Below are positions 46,010-56,617 of a DNA stretch of 64,000 nt, in pieces. This stretch comes from Arsenophonus sp052171275 (lineage in GTDB: Bacteria; Pseudomonadota; Gammaproteobacteria; Enterobacterales; Enterobacteriaceae), in assembly GCA_052171275.1 (NCBI GenBank), contig CM125795.1, positions 310,001 to 374,000 of the forward strand, read 5' to 3'. The position numbers and the translations under genes were made by a program. Each line of letters starts with the position of its first letter. Positions within the stretch are counted from its first letter, which is position 1. The notes below the pieces were generated by a model, which did no database searches, was not told the origin of the DNA, and saw nothing but the letters and a program-made list of their open reading frames with translations.

Positions 46010-46899
46010 AAGTATTTTTTAATAAGAAAGTAAATATTTTATATTAAGTTTGTAAATTTAATTAAAACTATAAAATTTAGTTTATTATTTAATTTATGAA
46101 ATTCTATTCATATAAAATAAATTATTAGTAAATTTAAGAATTGATTATCTAATAATTAATGTCAATACACTTAGTATTAGGAAGATAAAGTTAAATTAAA
46201 ATATATTTTTTATTAGTTTAGGATTAATTTATACTACTTAACTATATATTTTATATTGTTACTAATCTTTCATTATATAGTATTGTTTAGTAATAGTTTA
46301 GTTGTATTAGTTTTTCTTAATATTAAATGATTAAAATGATAAATAAATAATTTTTAAATATTAAATTTAAATCTAATATTATTTTTATATATATTTTTTT
46401 ATTCTTATGAATTTAATTCATTTAAATAATAAGAATAAACTGTCTTTTAATTAAAAAATAAAAAAAATTATTAATCCATTGTTTAAATATTAAATTAGTT
46501 AATTTTACTAATATATTTTAATATATGTTTAAGATTTTATCTTAAAGAAAAGTTATTATATAAAAATATTAATTTTAAATAACTATTCTCTTTATTATAA
46601 TTTAAATTCTTCTTTTATTAAATTTATATTTAGTTTAATATTCGATAATGTTGATTAATTTAAATATAATACAAATGTTAATATACATAACTAAAATTGG
46701 TTGATTTTAAATTGATAATATCTAATTAACTAAAAGAATATAAATAAGATATATTAAAAAATTTAACTTATTATTGCCTTATTAAAATAACTTATGATTT
46801 ATAATTTAATAAAAATAATATTTATATATTTTTATTTAATATTCTAAATTTTTAACGCCAATATAGCTATACTAGTAATTGATAATTGTCAAAATAAAG

Positions 46900-46947
46900 T
46901 ATATCATTAGCAATGATATATTAATTATTTGTTAACAAATAATTAAT
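46900..46947. repeat. two abutting perfect hairpins
   Basis: A 9-bp-stem hairpin (TATATCATT-AGC-AATGATATA, 46900-46920) directly abuts a 28-bp perfect palindrome (46920-46947, centre GTTAAC). Located about 900 bases beyond typA; no adjacent gene. Confidence 0.75.
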
Positions 46948-48786
46948 TTTAATATAAATATAAAATAAATAATATTTAAACTGTTTTGATTGTTTAAATT
47001 TAAATTATTATTAAAATAATTATTTTATTTATTTTCAATCTATAAAATAGAAATAGTTAAATTTTTTTATTTATAGATGTATATTAGTAGAATTATTTTT
47101 TAATAACTTATTATAAAATTTATTGGAATTTAGAATTCATAGATGAAGTGCTGATAAAATAATTTCAAGTCTATTTTTTATAAAACAATTTTTAATCTTA
47201 TTTATCTTAACTTTTTTTTATAGTCGTTTATCCGAACTTTATTTTTGAATATATTTAAAATTTATTTTTTTAAATAGATTCTATATTTTGATAATATGTG
47301 ATATAAGTTAAATTTTCATACATGGTTTTTTGTAAAAAATTTATCTTATTTTTTCTACTTTTGAAAAGTTTATTATGAGATAATAAAATATATATAAAGA
47401 AAAAATTTTTCTAAATAATAATAGATATGAAGATAGATATATATCAAGACTTTTAATCTATGCATACTTATATAGAAATTTTAATTTCTAACAAAAGAAT
47501 TTAACTTGGATTATAATTGACATAAAACATATCTTTATTTTGAAGATTATATGATTAAATTATATATATCTTAATAAGGAATTATCTTGTATTGCATATG
47601 CTAACTAATATTATCTTATTTATTAAGTAATAAATTAATATAACGATAAATATTTTCAATAAAATATTATGTATAACTATAATATTTTAAGATTGTTAAT
47701 ATGTATTTTTTTGAAATATTTCTATTGAAAATTAAATTAATTTTTTATTATAAATTTTTTATTATTTATATTTATAATGTTTTAATCTTAAATAATAAGA
47801 AATTTTAATTATTTAAAAGTAATTAATATATAATTTTATTAGTAAATTGATTATATTTATTACTGTTATTTTATATCATTTCGATATAATAAATTATAAA
47901 AATAATTTCATATTATTAATCTTTTATTATTATTCACATTTATTATTTTGAAATAAATATATTATAATTTTATTTTAATTATTTTCTTTTAATTTTTTAT
48001 AAAAAATAATTTGTTATATTTTATTTAAAAAATAAATTAATTAAATAAAACATTTATTAATTTATTTTTTGATATTAATTGAACTTAAATTATTATAATT
48101 ATTTTAGAATAGTTAAAATATCTTTTTAATAAAAAAATAAGTCGTTAGATGTTAATCGAGTTTTTTATTAATATTTATTATTTAAAATATACTTATTATA
48201 TTATATACATTTAATGGTTAGAATAGTTTTTAATAAGGTTATATTGAATTAATTGGAATATATCATTATAGTATGATTAATAAATTTATATATAATTATC
48301 TGTAATTAATTATTAATTTGTTAAATAAATTTATATTATCATATTAAGAAATTTAATTTAAAATTAATATTGGATTCTATTTTATATTGAAAATAAATAT
48401 TTTATATAAATTAAAAAAAATTTTTTATAAGTAACAGCATATCATAAACTAGATCTATCTCTTGTGATAGCAAGAAATATTAAAATAAGATTTTAATATT
48501 TTGTATTATACTAATTTAGTTAAGATATATATTTATATATATTAAAATATAATTTAATTTATAATATTTATTTGTTTATAATTATAAATATAAATATTTA
48601 AAAATTACTAAAAATATTAAGTTAAATTTTAATTTTTATAGTGTAAAATAAGTAAAAAAATACATATTATAAAGCTTTAGTTTTATTAATTATTTGTTCT
48701 TTATAAAAGAATAAGTATTTTTTTTAAAATACTAAGAAGATATCAAAAGATATTTTTTATTATATAAAAAAATTTTTAAATTGCGG

Positions 48787-48831
48787 TTTATTTCATAATA
48801 TTTTTCATATAAATAAATATTATGAAATAAA
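48787..48831. repeat. 17-bp perfect hairpin
   Basis: Arms TTTATTTCATAATATTT (48787-48803) and exact complement (48815-48831) around an 11-base loop, only 30 bases from the next hairpin. Confidence 0.8.
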
Positions 48832-48860
48832 TTTAAATATTTTAAAATATTTTTCATCTA

Positions 48861-48900
48861 AATAATTATTTTAAAATATAAATATTTTAAAATAATTATT
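48861..48900. repeat. 19-bp perfect hairpin with a 2-base spacer
   Basis: AATAATTATTTTAAAATAT (48861-48879), spacer AA, then the exact complement (48882-48900). With so short a spacer it would form a cruciform or be processed as a palindrome rather than act as an ordinary RNA hairpin. Confidence 0.8.
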
Positions 48901-49109
48901 AGTTTAAATAAATGTTATTAAACATTAATCTTATTATTTTTTCTTTTAAGTCTTTTTTAAAATAATTATTAATAAATATTTATTTTTATCCTTATTTCTA
49001 AATAATTGATTAGAAGAATAGAGAGATTCAAATAGGTTGATTATATTTTATATATTATATATAATAATGAATTATTTAAAATATTTATTTGAAAAATTAT
49101 TTGTTATTA

Positions 49110-49500
49110 CATAAAGTTAATATAAATTTTGTTAAAAATCTTTTAAAGAAAAATGATACTTTATATAAAAAATAATCAAGATAATATTTGCACTCCTATA
49201 CATTAACGATTTACTTTATGATGAATATAAAATTTTTAATAATGTTATTATTCATTTCTTTAAATAAAGATTTAAATTAATTTTATAAAAGAAGATAAAT
49301 TTTTTTAATATTTTATTTTAAAATATGAATTTTAAGATATTTAAATAATAATTAGTAGTTTTTATAGTCAATATCATAATAGAAATATTATATAGTTTAT
49401 ATTTATTATTAATATAATAATATTATATTAAATTTAATAATTTGTAATAATATGATGATTTTATAAGTATTACTATATATTTTATATATTTATAAATTAA
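49110..49500 (-). pseudogene. trmH: probable fossil of trmH, tRNA Gm18 methyltransferase
   Basis: trmH directly follows spoT in enterics. At 49180-49215 the minus strand reads NR-stop-CIGVQILS, matching HLKGQGMQILA of TrmH (residues 85-95), and near 49340-49370 ILTIKTTNYYLNILKF resembles the SAIIRTADAVGVHEV segment (residues 34-48). The distance between the two differs from the expectation by under ten bases, and both are near where a trmH starting just after spoT would put them. Each match alone is short. TrmH methylates G18 of tRNAs; stops make it inactive. Confidence 0.48.
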
Positions 49501-49506
49501 TATAGA

Positions 49507-50569
49507 TTACAACTGATATGTAAAACAATCATTTATAATATATGCTTTTAATTAATTGGAATACTATTTTTAGTGGTTAAATGAATAAATAGAAAATGGA
49601 TAGATTAATCTTTTACTTTGGTGTTTATACTTTGAATATAATAAATTCATATTGTTAATTTCTATAATTAAGTTATCTAATACCAATTGATGATTAATCA
49701 TATTAACTTTAATCTAAATAATAAAATTATTATTAATTTTTCGTCATATTTTATTTATATAAAATTTTCTGATTTTTTTTATGTTTTATAATATTTTGTC
49801 AAGACTTATAATCTATAACTAAAACATTATTTGAACTGATATTATCATCAATAAGATGATCTCTCTAGGAATAGAGTAATATGATTCAGAAAATGTAATT
49901 AATGCGTTTTTTATTCCATTTATCGTCAATTTATAATGTCTATTATTATAAATTATAATAATATTATTTGTATTATTATTTTTAATAAATTACGTGTAAA
50001 AATAACATTTATTGTATTAGTAAATTTAATTTACATAAAGTAAGTCATTAATTAAGTAAATTTTTATTTTTTATTAATTCTTTATTGATATCTTTATGAT
50101 GGAAATTATTTTGATTGTTTATTTTTTCCTAAAGTATAAAATTAAGTAAGCCAATTTCTAAATTAACCGAATCTTTTGTATTAAGATTCTCAAGTAATTT
50201 ATGTATTTTTACCATAGTTTTTGAACTAACAATAAAATTTATCCATGATGGATTTAACTTTATAAATATCTATTTTTTAATCATTTCAGTAATTTGTCTA
50301 ATACTTAATGATTGAGGCAAAGAACAGTATTTATTTATTTACTTTATTTCTTCAACGTAGATGTTATCTATATTTGTATGAACAACATAGGTGAAATCAA
50401 TTGGTATTGAACCATTAGGTAATTTGATAATTTTCCATTCTGGAGTAAAAGATATATTTCATTATAAAAAGGTGAGATTTCAAATTTTCTATAAATTCAA
50501 AAGAATTATATGGATTTTCTTAAAGTTTTAATAGCTTTTTTATCCAGTGTTATACTCTGATTTCAGTCA
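49507..50569 (-). pseudogene. spoT: fossil of the spoT 3' half (TGS to ACT domains)
   Basis: Downstream of the spoT stop the minus strand continues as recognisable, stop-riddled SpoT. FEFIENLKSHLF matches FEFIESVKSDLF. FTPEWKIIKLPNGSIPIDFT and YVVHTNI match the TGS domain. WINFIVSSKTMVKIHKLLEN and NTKDSVNL match WLNFVVSSKARAKIRQLLKN and RDDSVSL. NGIKNALITF and LVIDYKS-stop-QNI match the zinc-finger-like domain, with the Cys codon turned into TGA. Finally IKVNMINHQLVLDNL matches the ACT domain IKVEMFNHQGALANL. The footprint from the start codon to 49507 is about 704 codons, almost exactly the 702 of E. coli SpoT, so decay has been by substitution and small shifts. Confidence 0.9.
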
Positions 50570-51619
50570 TTACATTATAGATTCCCATTGTTTTTTATAT
50601 GCCAAATTAGCAACAATACCAATTTCTGCTATTTGATTCATATCTTCTGTACGAATTTGGATTTTAATTGGCAATCCATGTTGAGAAATCATTAAAGTAT
50701 GTATAGATTGATAACCATTTGCTTTTGGAATCGCAATATAATCCTTCATATATCCTGGTCTAGGATCATATAAACTATGTACTTGTCCAAGAACGCGATA
50801 ACATGTATCAATATCTTTAACAATAATCCTAAAGGTATAAATATCCATAATTGAATGGAATCGTTGTTCTTTTATGTTCATTTTACGATATATTGAATAT
50901 ATGTGTTTTTCTAGATCAGATACTTGACAAGGTATTTTTGTTTCTAATAACCTATCTTCGATTTCTACTAATATTTTTCGTATTATTTCTTTTCGGTTAC
51001 TACGATCTATTTTTATTATTTTTTTAATAACTCGGTAATGATTTGGATAAAGTGTTTTAAAACCTAATTCTTCTAGTTCAGTTTTAATATTATTAATACC
51101 AAGACTATGTGCTATTGGGCTATAAATTTCTAATGTTTCTCTTGCAATTCTATGACGTTTATCGATACGAAAAGAATCAAGAGTACGCATATTATGTGTT
51201 CGATCTGCAAGCTTTATTAAGATAACGCGTATATCTTGAATCATTGCCATAATCATTTTTCGGAAATTTTCTGCTTGAGCTTCCTTTTTATCTCTGAAGG
51301 TAAGTTTATCCAGTTTTGATACACCTTCAACTAGACTAGCAACAGTTTTACCAAAAATATGATTTATATCATAAAAAGTTATCGATGTATCCTCAATTAC
51401 ATCATGTAATAATGCTGCCATTAATGTTTCGTGATCTAAATTCATTTTTGCTAAAATACGTGCTACTGCTTCAGGATGAGTAATAAAAGGTTCGCCACTC
51501 GAACGGATTTGACCTTCATGTGCATCCCGAGCAAAAATATAAGATTGTTTCAGTAACGATATATGCTTTTTTGGCAGATACTCCTGAACAATTTGATTAA
51601 GATTTTCAAATAAGTGCAA
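50570..51619 (-). CDS. spoT: truncated SpoT, ppGpp hydrolase half with defective synthetase site
   Basis: N-terminal 349 residues of the bifunctional (p)ppGpp synthetase/hydrolase SpoT (702 residues in E. coli). The HD hydrolase domain looks intact: RSSGEPFITHP, LHDVIED with His72-Asp73, and LADRTHNMRT. The synthetase domain is present and closely similar (FHSIMDIYTFR, NGYQSIHTLM), but the catalytic Glu319 of VEVQIRT is Lys (IKIQIRT) and the nucleotide-stacking Arg236 of GREKH is Leu (DLEKH). The regulatory C-terminal half is lost after a stop. The TTG start at 51619 is the same codon as in E. coli, with AAGGTAGG upstream. Predicted role: ppGpp hydrolysis only. It belongs to a gmk-rpoZ-spoT operon. 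Confidence 0.93.
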   Translation of the reverse strand: MHLFENLNQIVQEYLPKKHISLLKQSYIFARDAHEGQIRSSGEPFITHPEAVARILAKMNLDHETLMAALLHDVIEDTSITFYDINHIFGKTVASLVEGVSKLDKLTFRDKKEAQAENFRKMIMAMIQDIRVILIKLADRTHNMRTLDSFRIDKRHRIARETLEIYSPIAHSLGINNIKTELEELGFKTLYPNHYRVIKKIIKIDRSNRKEIIRKILVEIEDRLLETKIPCQVSDLEKHIYSIYRKMNIKEQRFHSIMDIYTFRIIVKDIDTCYRVLGQVHSLYDPRPGYMKDYIAIPKANGYQSIHTLMISQHGLPIKIQIRTEDMNQIAEIGIVANLAYKKQWESIM

Positions 51620-51637
51620 GTCAGGCCTACCTTTTAG

Positions 51638-51697
51638 TTAACAACAACTTTTATTAATATCGGATATTATTTTCATTTTTGTAACTTTTTGTTCTTA
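51638..51697 (-). pseudogene. rpoZ: in-register fossil of the rpoZ C-terminal tail
   Basis: After the rpoZ stop the same frame reads stop-EQKVTKMKIISDINKSCC-stop. With the rpoZ stop itself, this lines up codon for codon with the last 20 residues of E. coli omega (QQEQEAAELQ then AVTAIAEGRR): both Gln codons have become TAA, and the final two Arg codons read TGT. The original stop (51638-51640) is still in place 18 bases before spoT. Confidence 0.85.
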
Positions 51698-51913
51698 TTA
51701 TTCTTTATATTCTCGGATATCAAGAATTTTAGCATTAATCAATCCAGATTCTATTTCACGTAATGAAATAACGGTTACTTTATCATTTTCTTCTTTAACT
51801 AATGGTATCTTACCTCTAATTTGTAATTGCCGCGCACGACGAGCCGCTACTAAAATTAAGTCGAAACGATTACCGATTTTTTCTACAGCATCTTGAACTG
51901 TTACACGTGCCAT
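51698..51913 (-). CDS. rpoZ: RNA polymerase omega subunit, C-terminally shortened
   Basis: Omega subunit that assists folding and assembly of the beta' subunit and, with beta', forms ppGpp site 1 in enterics. The 71 residues MARVTVQDAVEKIGNRFDLI... to DIREYKE match the conserved core of the 91-residue E. coli protein very closely, including AARRARQLQ and KVTVISLREIESG. Two successive stop codons (TAA TAA) replace Gln72-Gln73 and remove the poorly conserved tail, so core function is probably kept. GGAG lies nine bases before the ATG. Position between gmk and spoT is ancestral. Confidence 0.94.
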   Translation of the reverse strand: MARVTVQDAVEKIGNRFDLILVAARRARQLQIRGKIPLVKEENDKVTVISLREIESGLINAKILDIREYKE

Positions 51914-51963
51914 AATATTACTCCAAAGATAAAAAAACTATTAAATATGATACTTAACTTTTT

Positions 51964-52587
51964 TTAGTCTGCTAATAATTTATTAATCAAAATATTATGT
52001 CTCTCAATTTGTCGATCTAATCGTAATCTTTCAGATTTAATAATAGATTCTAAATTTTCTAATGCAGTGTTAAAATCATCATTAATAATTATGTAATCAT
52101 ATTCGTTATAATGTTTTATTTCAGTAACTGATTTTGCCATGCGGTAATTAATTGTTTCTTTGCTATCTTGTTTACGTGCACCTAAACGTAATAATAACTC
52201 ATTTTTAGAAGGTGGTAAGATAAAAATAGTGCAAATAAATGGCATTTTTTTTCGAATTTGTTGCGCTCCTTGCCAATCAATATCTAAAAATACATCGATA
52301 CCATTATTAATCTTTTTTTCAATAATTGCACGAGAAGTTCCATAATAACTACCAAAAACAATGGCATATTCAAGAAAATCATTATGATTAATCATTTGTT
52401 TAAATTTTCTTTTATCAATAAAATAATAATCTTTGCCGTTTTTTTCACCAGGTCGCATTTCTCTAGTAGTATGCGAAATAGAAATTTCTATATCATATAA
52501 GTGTTTTATTCTCAATAAAGATTGAATAAGAGTTGATTTACCTGCACCACTTGGTGCGGATATAATATATAATGTTCCATTGATCAT
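51964..52587 (-). CDS. gmk: guanylate kinase Gmk
   Basis: Phosphorylates GMP and dGMP to the diphosphates with ATP, essential in guanine nucleotide recycling. The 207-residue protein equals the E. coli length. The P-loop SAPSGAGKST is at 10-19, GMP-binding segments HTTREMRPGEKNGKDYYF and YAIVFGSYYGTS follow, then the Asp-containing DVFLDIDWQGAQQIR, lid region and NDDFNTALENL. It is the first gene of gmk-rpoZ-spoT. Start ATG at 52587 agrees with the family; no clear Shine-Dalgarno. Confidence 0.97.
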   Translation of the reverse strand: MINGTLYIISAPSGAGKSTLIQSLLRIKHLYDIEISISHTTREMRPGEKNGKDYYFIDKRKFKQMINHNDFLEYAIVFGSYYGTSRAIIEKKINNGIDVFLDIDWQGAQQIRKKMPFICTIFILPPSKNELLLRLGARKQDSKETINYRMAKSVTEIKHYNEYDYIIINDDFNTALENLESIIKSERLRLDRQIERHNILINKLLAD

Positions 52588-55330
52588 AATAATTTATGAT
52601 TAAATTGATTATCAATAATTTTAAAAAAAAGAATTTATATAAAAATATACACATATATAATTAATAATATATAGTTTTAGTATCATGATTGATTAAATAA
52701 TTATTTTTAATATATAATTACTTTTCTGATTGTTTTTTAATAAAAAGTTATTAGTAGACAATATCTTATGTAATTATTTTATTTATAAATTTTAATAATT
52801 AAAATTCTATATTAAAAATATTTAATTATTTATAATAATATATAAAATAAAGTGAAAGAACAATACTGTTTATTATAAGATTTTTACTTTAATTTTTAAT
52901 TAACTAACATTAGAATTTTTTATTCTTATTTTTTTTTGAAAATAAAATTATTAATAAAGAAAAATGACAATTTAATAATTGATCTAAATATCTCTTTTGT
53001 ATATAAAAATTATATATAGTTAATTTAAGATTAAAATAGTAATATAAAAGAAAAGATATTTTTTATTAATAATTAAAAAATTTTTTTAATAACTGAAATT
53101 ATGAAAAATTTTAAATTTCAGAAAAACTAATCAAATTATCTAAATATAATATATATAAAATTTATTTATTTCTAACTTGTTATAAAAGGGAAATAATTAA
53201 CTTATTTATATTATTTAAACAAAAAGGTTATAAAAGTTACTTTATTAATAATGTTTTATTGAGTTTAATTTTTATCAAAGTTAATGATATTATGTTATAT
53301 AAATCTTTTAAAACTAAATTGATTGTGTTAATTAGTTGTTATATAATGATATTAATTGAAATTAATTTATCTAAAACTTATCTAATTAATATTTATAAAA
53401 CGATTCTAAATTATGTTATTTAATATGCATTAGAATATTAATTATTTAATAATTATTAAATTATAAATAAATTATTTTAAGTTAATTAATATAAATTAAT
53501 AATAATTTGTTAACTTATTAACAAATAAAATTTATTTACTCAATAAAAAAATAAATCTGAAATTTTATTTAGAATTAGCTTAATATAAATAATCGGAATA
53601 TTTAAATACGATTTAAATATTTAGGAATATGATTTTAGACATAAAAACATTATTAATAATTAGATTAATATAATTAATTAATAAATATATAATTGTTTAG
53701 GGTTTAATTATAATCAAATCATACTTTTTATAAAAATATCATTTGTAAGATCTATATACACTTTATATATATAACTTTATACAAATAATAAATATTTTAT
53801 TTTAAGATATTTATTAGAAAATAAAATGTTAGATTTATCTTTAGTTAAATTATTAAGATTTAATATCTTAAAATTAATTAAGTTAATTTCAATATATTAT
53901 ATAATCATGAAATTATTAAATTTTAAAATAATTAATTATAAATTAATATTATTTATTTTTTATTTATACAAAAAATAAAAAAGTTATCATTAATTAAACT
54001 AATTTTACTAAGTAAAATATAAATATTATATTATTTCCAACTTAATATAACTTATAAAAGAACTCAAAATTTAATTAATTAATAAAGACATTAATCAAGA
54101 TTAATAAGAATTATAAAATTATTAATTTAATTTATTAATTAAAATTAGTATTATAACAAATAAAGCTCTAAATTTAAAAAATTTTTTAAAATATTGATAA
54201 ATTTTTTTAAAAAAATTTAATAAAATAATCCAATTCATTTTTTTCTAAAAAATTACTAGTGATATTTTATCATAAAAATATATAAAAAATTGATTCAATT
54301 TATTTAGTATAAATATATTAATTAGTTAATTAACTATTTTAAAAATTAAAGTAATTAAATTACTAGATAAAAATTAAAATGAAATATGTTTATATTTAAT
54401 TATATTTTATTTATCAAAATTATTTATTTTAAAATAAAAATAATTATAATAGATAATTACTATATAAATAAATAGTAATTAATTACTGTATTAAGATAGA
54501 TAATAATTATATTTTTATATAAGTTATTATATATTATTAAAGTTTTTATATATAAAGTTATAATATCAGTGAATAATTATAATTTATTTTAAATTTTATT
54601 GAATTATTCTAATAAAATAAACAATAATATTAAAATATCTAAAATTTAAACAGATATCGTATTTTTTATACTATTCAATATATAATTAGTCTCATTTTAT
54701 TATTCATAACAAAGTTATATAAATAATAAATCTTTAATTAATAAAAAATATTATTTTTTGATAAATCTAGTTAATATAATAAATTAATATAAATAGATAG
54801 TTATAAAATAACTAATAATTAATTTTGATGTATAGTTTAATAGTAATTTTATTTGTCATACTGAAAATAAAAATTAATATTAAAATCAATAATAAAATAT
54901 TTGTCATTTCAAACATAAATTACAGTATATTAATACTTTTACAATAAGTAAAATTATCAAAAAATATATTTTGTTTATCCAAAAAAGATAGATAAAGAAT
55001 AATAATATTAATTATTATCATTGTTTTTTCGAATTAATTTAATTAAGTTAAAAACTAATTTTTATAAAATATTAAAGTAATCTATGTTATTATTTTATTT
55101 TAATTATTTTATTAAAATAGTTTATTTTGATTTATTTATAATTAAAATTGAATTAAGATTAAGTTTTAATTATAAATAATAATATTATATGTAGATTTAG
55201 TTTATCGTTTTATTTATATTAAATTTATATATAAAATCTATATAATTTGTTAATTTTAAAATTTTAAGTATAACTAAAACAAATAAAATATATCATTATT
55301 ATAATAATATAATTAATGAGACAATATTGG

Positions 55331-55353
55331 TATCATTATCGCGGATAATGATA
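55331..55353. repeat. 10-bp perfect hairpin with GCG loop
   Basis: TATCATTATC (55331-55340), loop GCG, then GATAATGATA (55344-55353). The stem and loop concentrate G/C bases in an otherwise nearly pure AT desert. The surrounding 28 bases loosely resemble a Xer recombination site (see findings). Confidence 0.75.
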
Positions 55354-56561
55354 AAACTAATTCTAATTATAAAAACTAAATATATTAATATAAATATTAA
55401 TAGAATATAAATCTTAAAAAATAATATTTATTAATTTTATTAATTAATAAATTTACTTTATAGATGTTAAAATATAGTTATAATTTTATTGCATTAATCT
55501 TTAATTAAATAAGTTATTATAAAATAGTATTTAATTATAAAAATAAAGTATTAAATTATAATAAAACAATTATATTATTAAAGTATACTACGATACATTT
55601 AATTCTATATATTTTATATTTTATATCTATAAATATAAAATATATAAATGTTTATTATTAATCTCATTATTAATTCTATTACTTTTTTATTAAAGTAAAA
55701 TTAGTTTTTGATTAAAGATATGTAAATTAATATAATTTAATTTATTTTTAAAATTATTATTTAAATAAAATAAAAAATATATTATCAAGCATATACAAAT
55801 AGATATATAATCAGTTTTTAAATTAAATTATATATATTTTATATATGATCATTATCAATGATAAAAGATTTATATTAAATTAAATTTATAATATAAAATC
55901 AAAAGAAATCACTATATAAAGTGATTTATAATCATAAAGTAATTTACTAGTTATTATTAATGATATAATTATTATTTATTTATATAATATTAATATATTC
56001 AATAATTGCTTTTTGAAATATAAATTATTTAATTTAAATTTTTAAGAAATTAATAAAGTTATGATCTTAAAAATATAATTAATAATTAATATAATGATAT
56101 TATTTTATATATTTTTATTACTGATTTTCATTAAATTTATGATTAAATATTTACGATTAGAGTAAATAAGAAATTTTCTTTGATAATATATTTAATCTAT
56201 ATATTATCTTATAAATAATATTTTACTAGAATGGTATGATAAGATATTAATCTTAATTAATTTTTCAAACTTAATAAATATTAAACATTAATTTATTTAA
56301 TTTTATTTAATTTTTGATTTTAATCTTTACTAATAATTAATATTTTCTATTTTTTTAAATAGTTATAATTAATTTTATTTTTGTTAATTAAATTTAATTT
56401 AATTTTTGATTAAAAGATTCTATTTTTTAAAAAATATTTTTAATTAAACTTGATATAAAATAATTTTATTATAGTCATATGTTTTATCTAATTTTCATTT
56501 TCAAATATAATTTTCATTGATAAATTAGATTATAAAAAATTTGATTTTTAATAATTAAAAA

Positions 56562-56617
56562 ATAAATTTATAAATATTAATAAAAAAATAATTTTTTATT
56601 AATATTTATAAATTTAT
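56562..56617. repeat. 26-bp perfect hairpin
   Basis: A 26-base arm (56562-56587, beginning ATAAATTTATAAATATT) and its exact reverse complement (56592-56617) around a 4-base loop ATAA. No adjacent gene. Confidence 0.85.

Larger units (their letters stand above)
46010..49100. other. gene desert between typA and the trmH fossil
   Basis: In enterics recG follows trmH on this strand, and the gap would fit it, but its helicase motifs could not be recognised. Long hairpins and palindromes cluster here: 46900-46947, 48787-48831 and 48861-48900 (listed). Confidence 0.5.

Noticed and set aside
46010..48800. recG fossil downstream of trmH
   Set aside because: The gap is the right size, but no helicase motif (GDVGSGKT, DEQHRFG) could be found at the predicted position.
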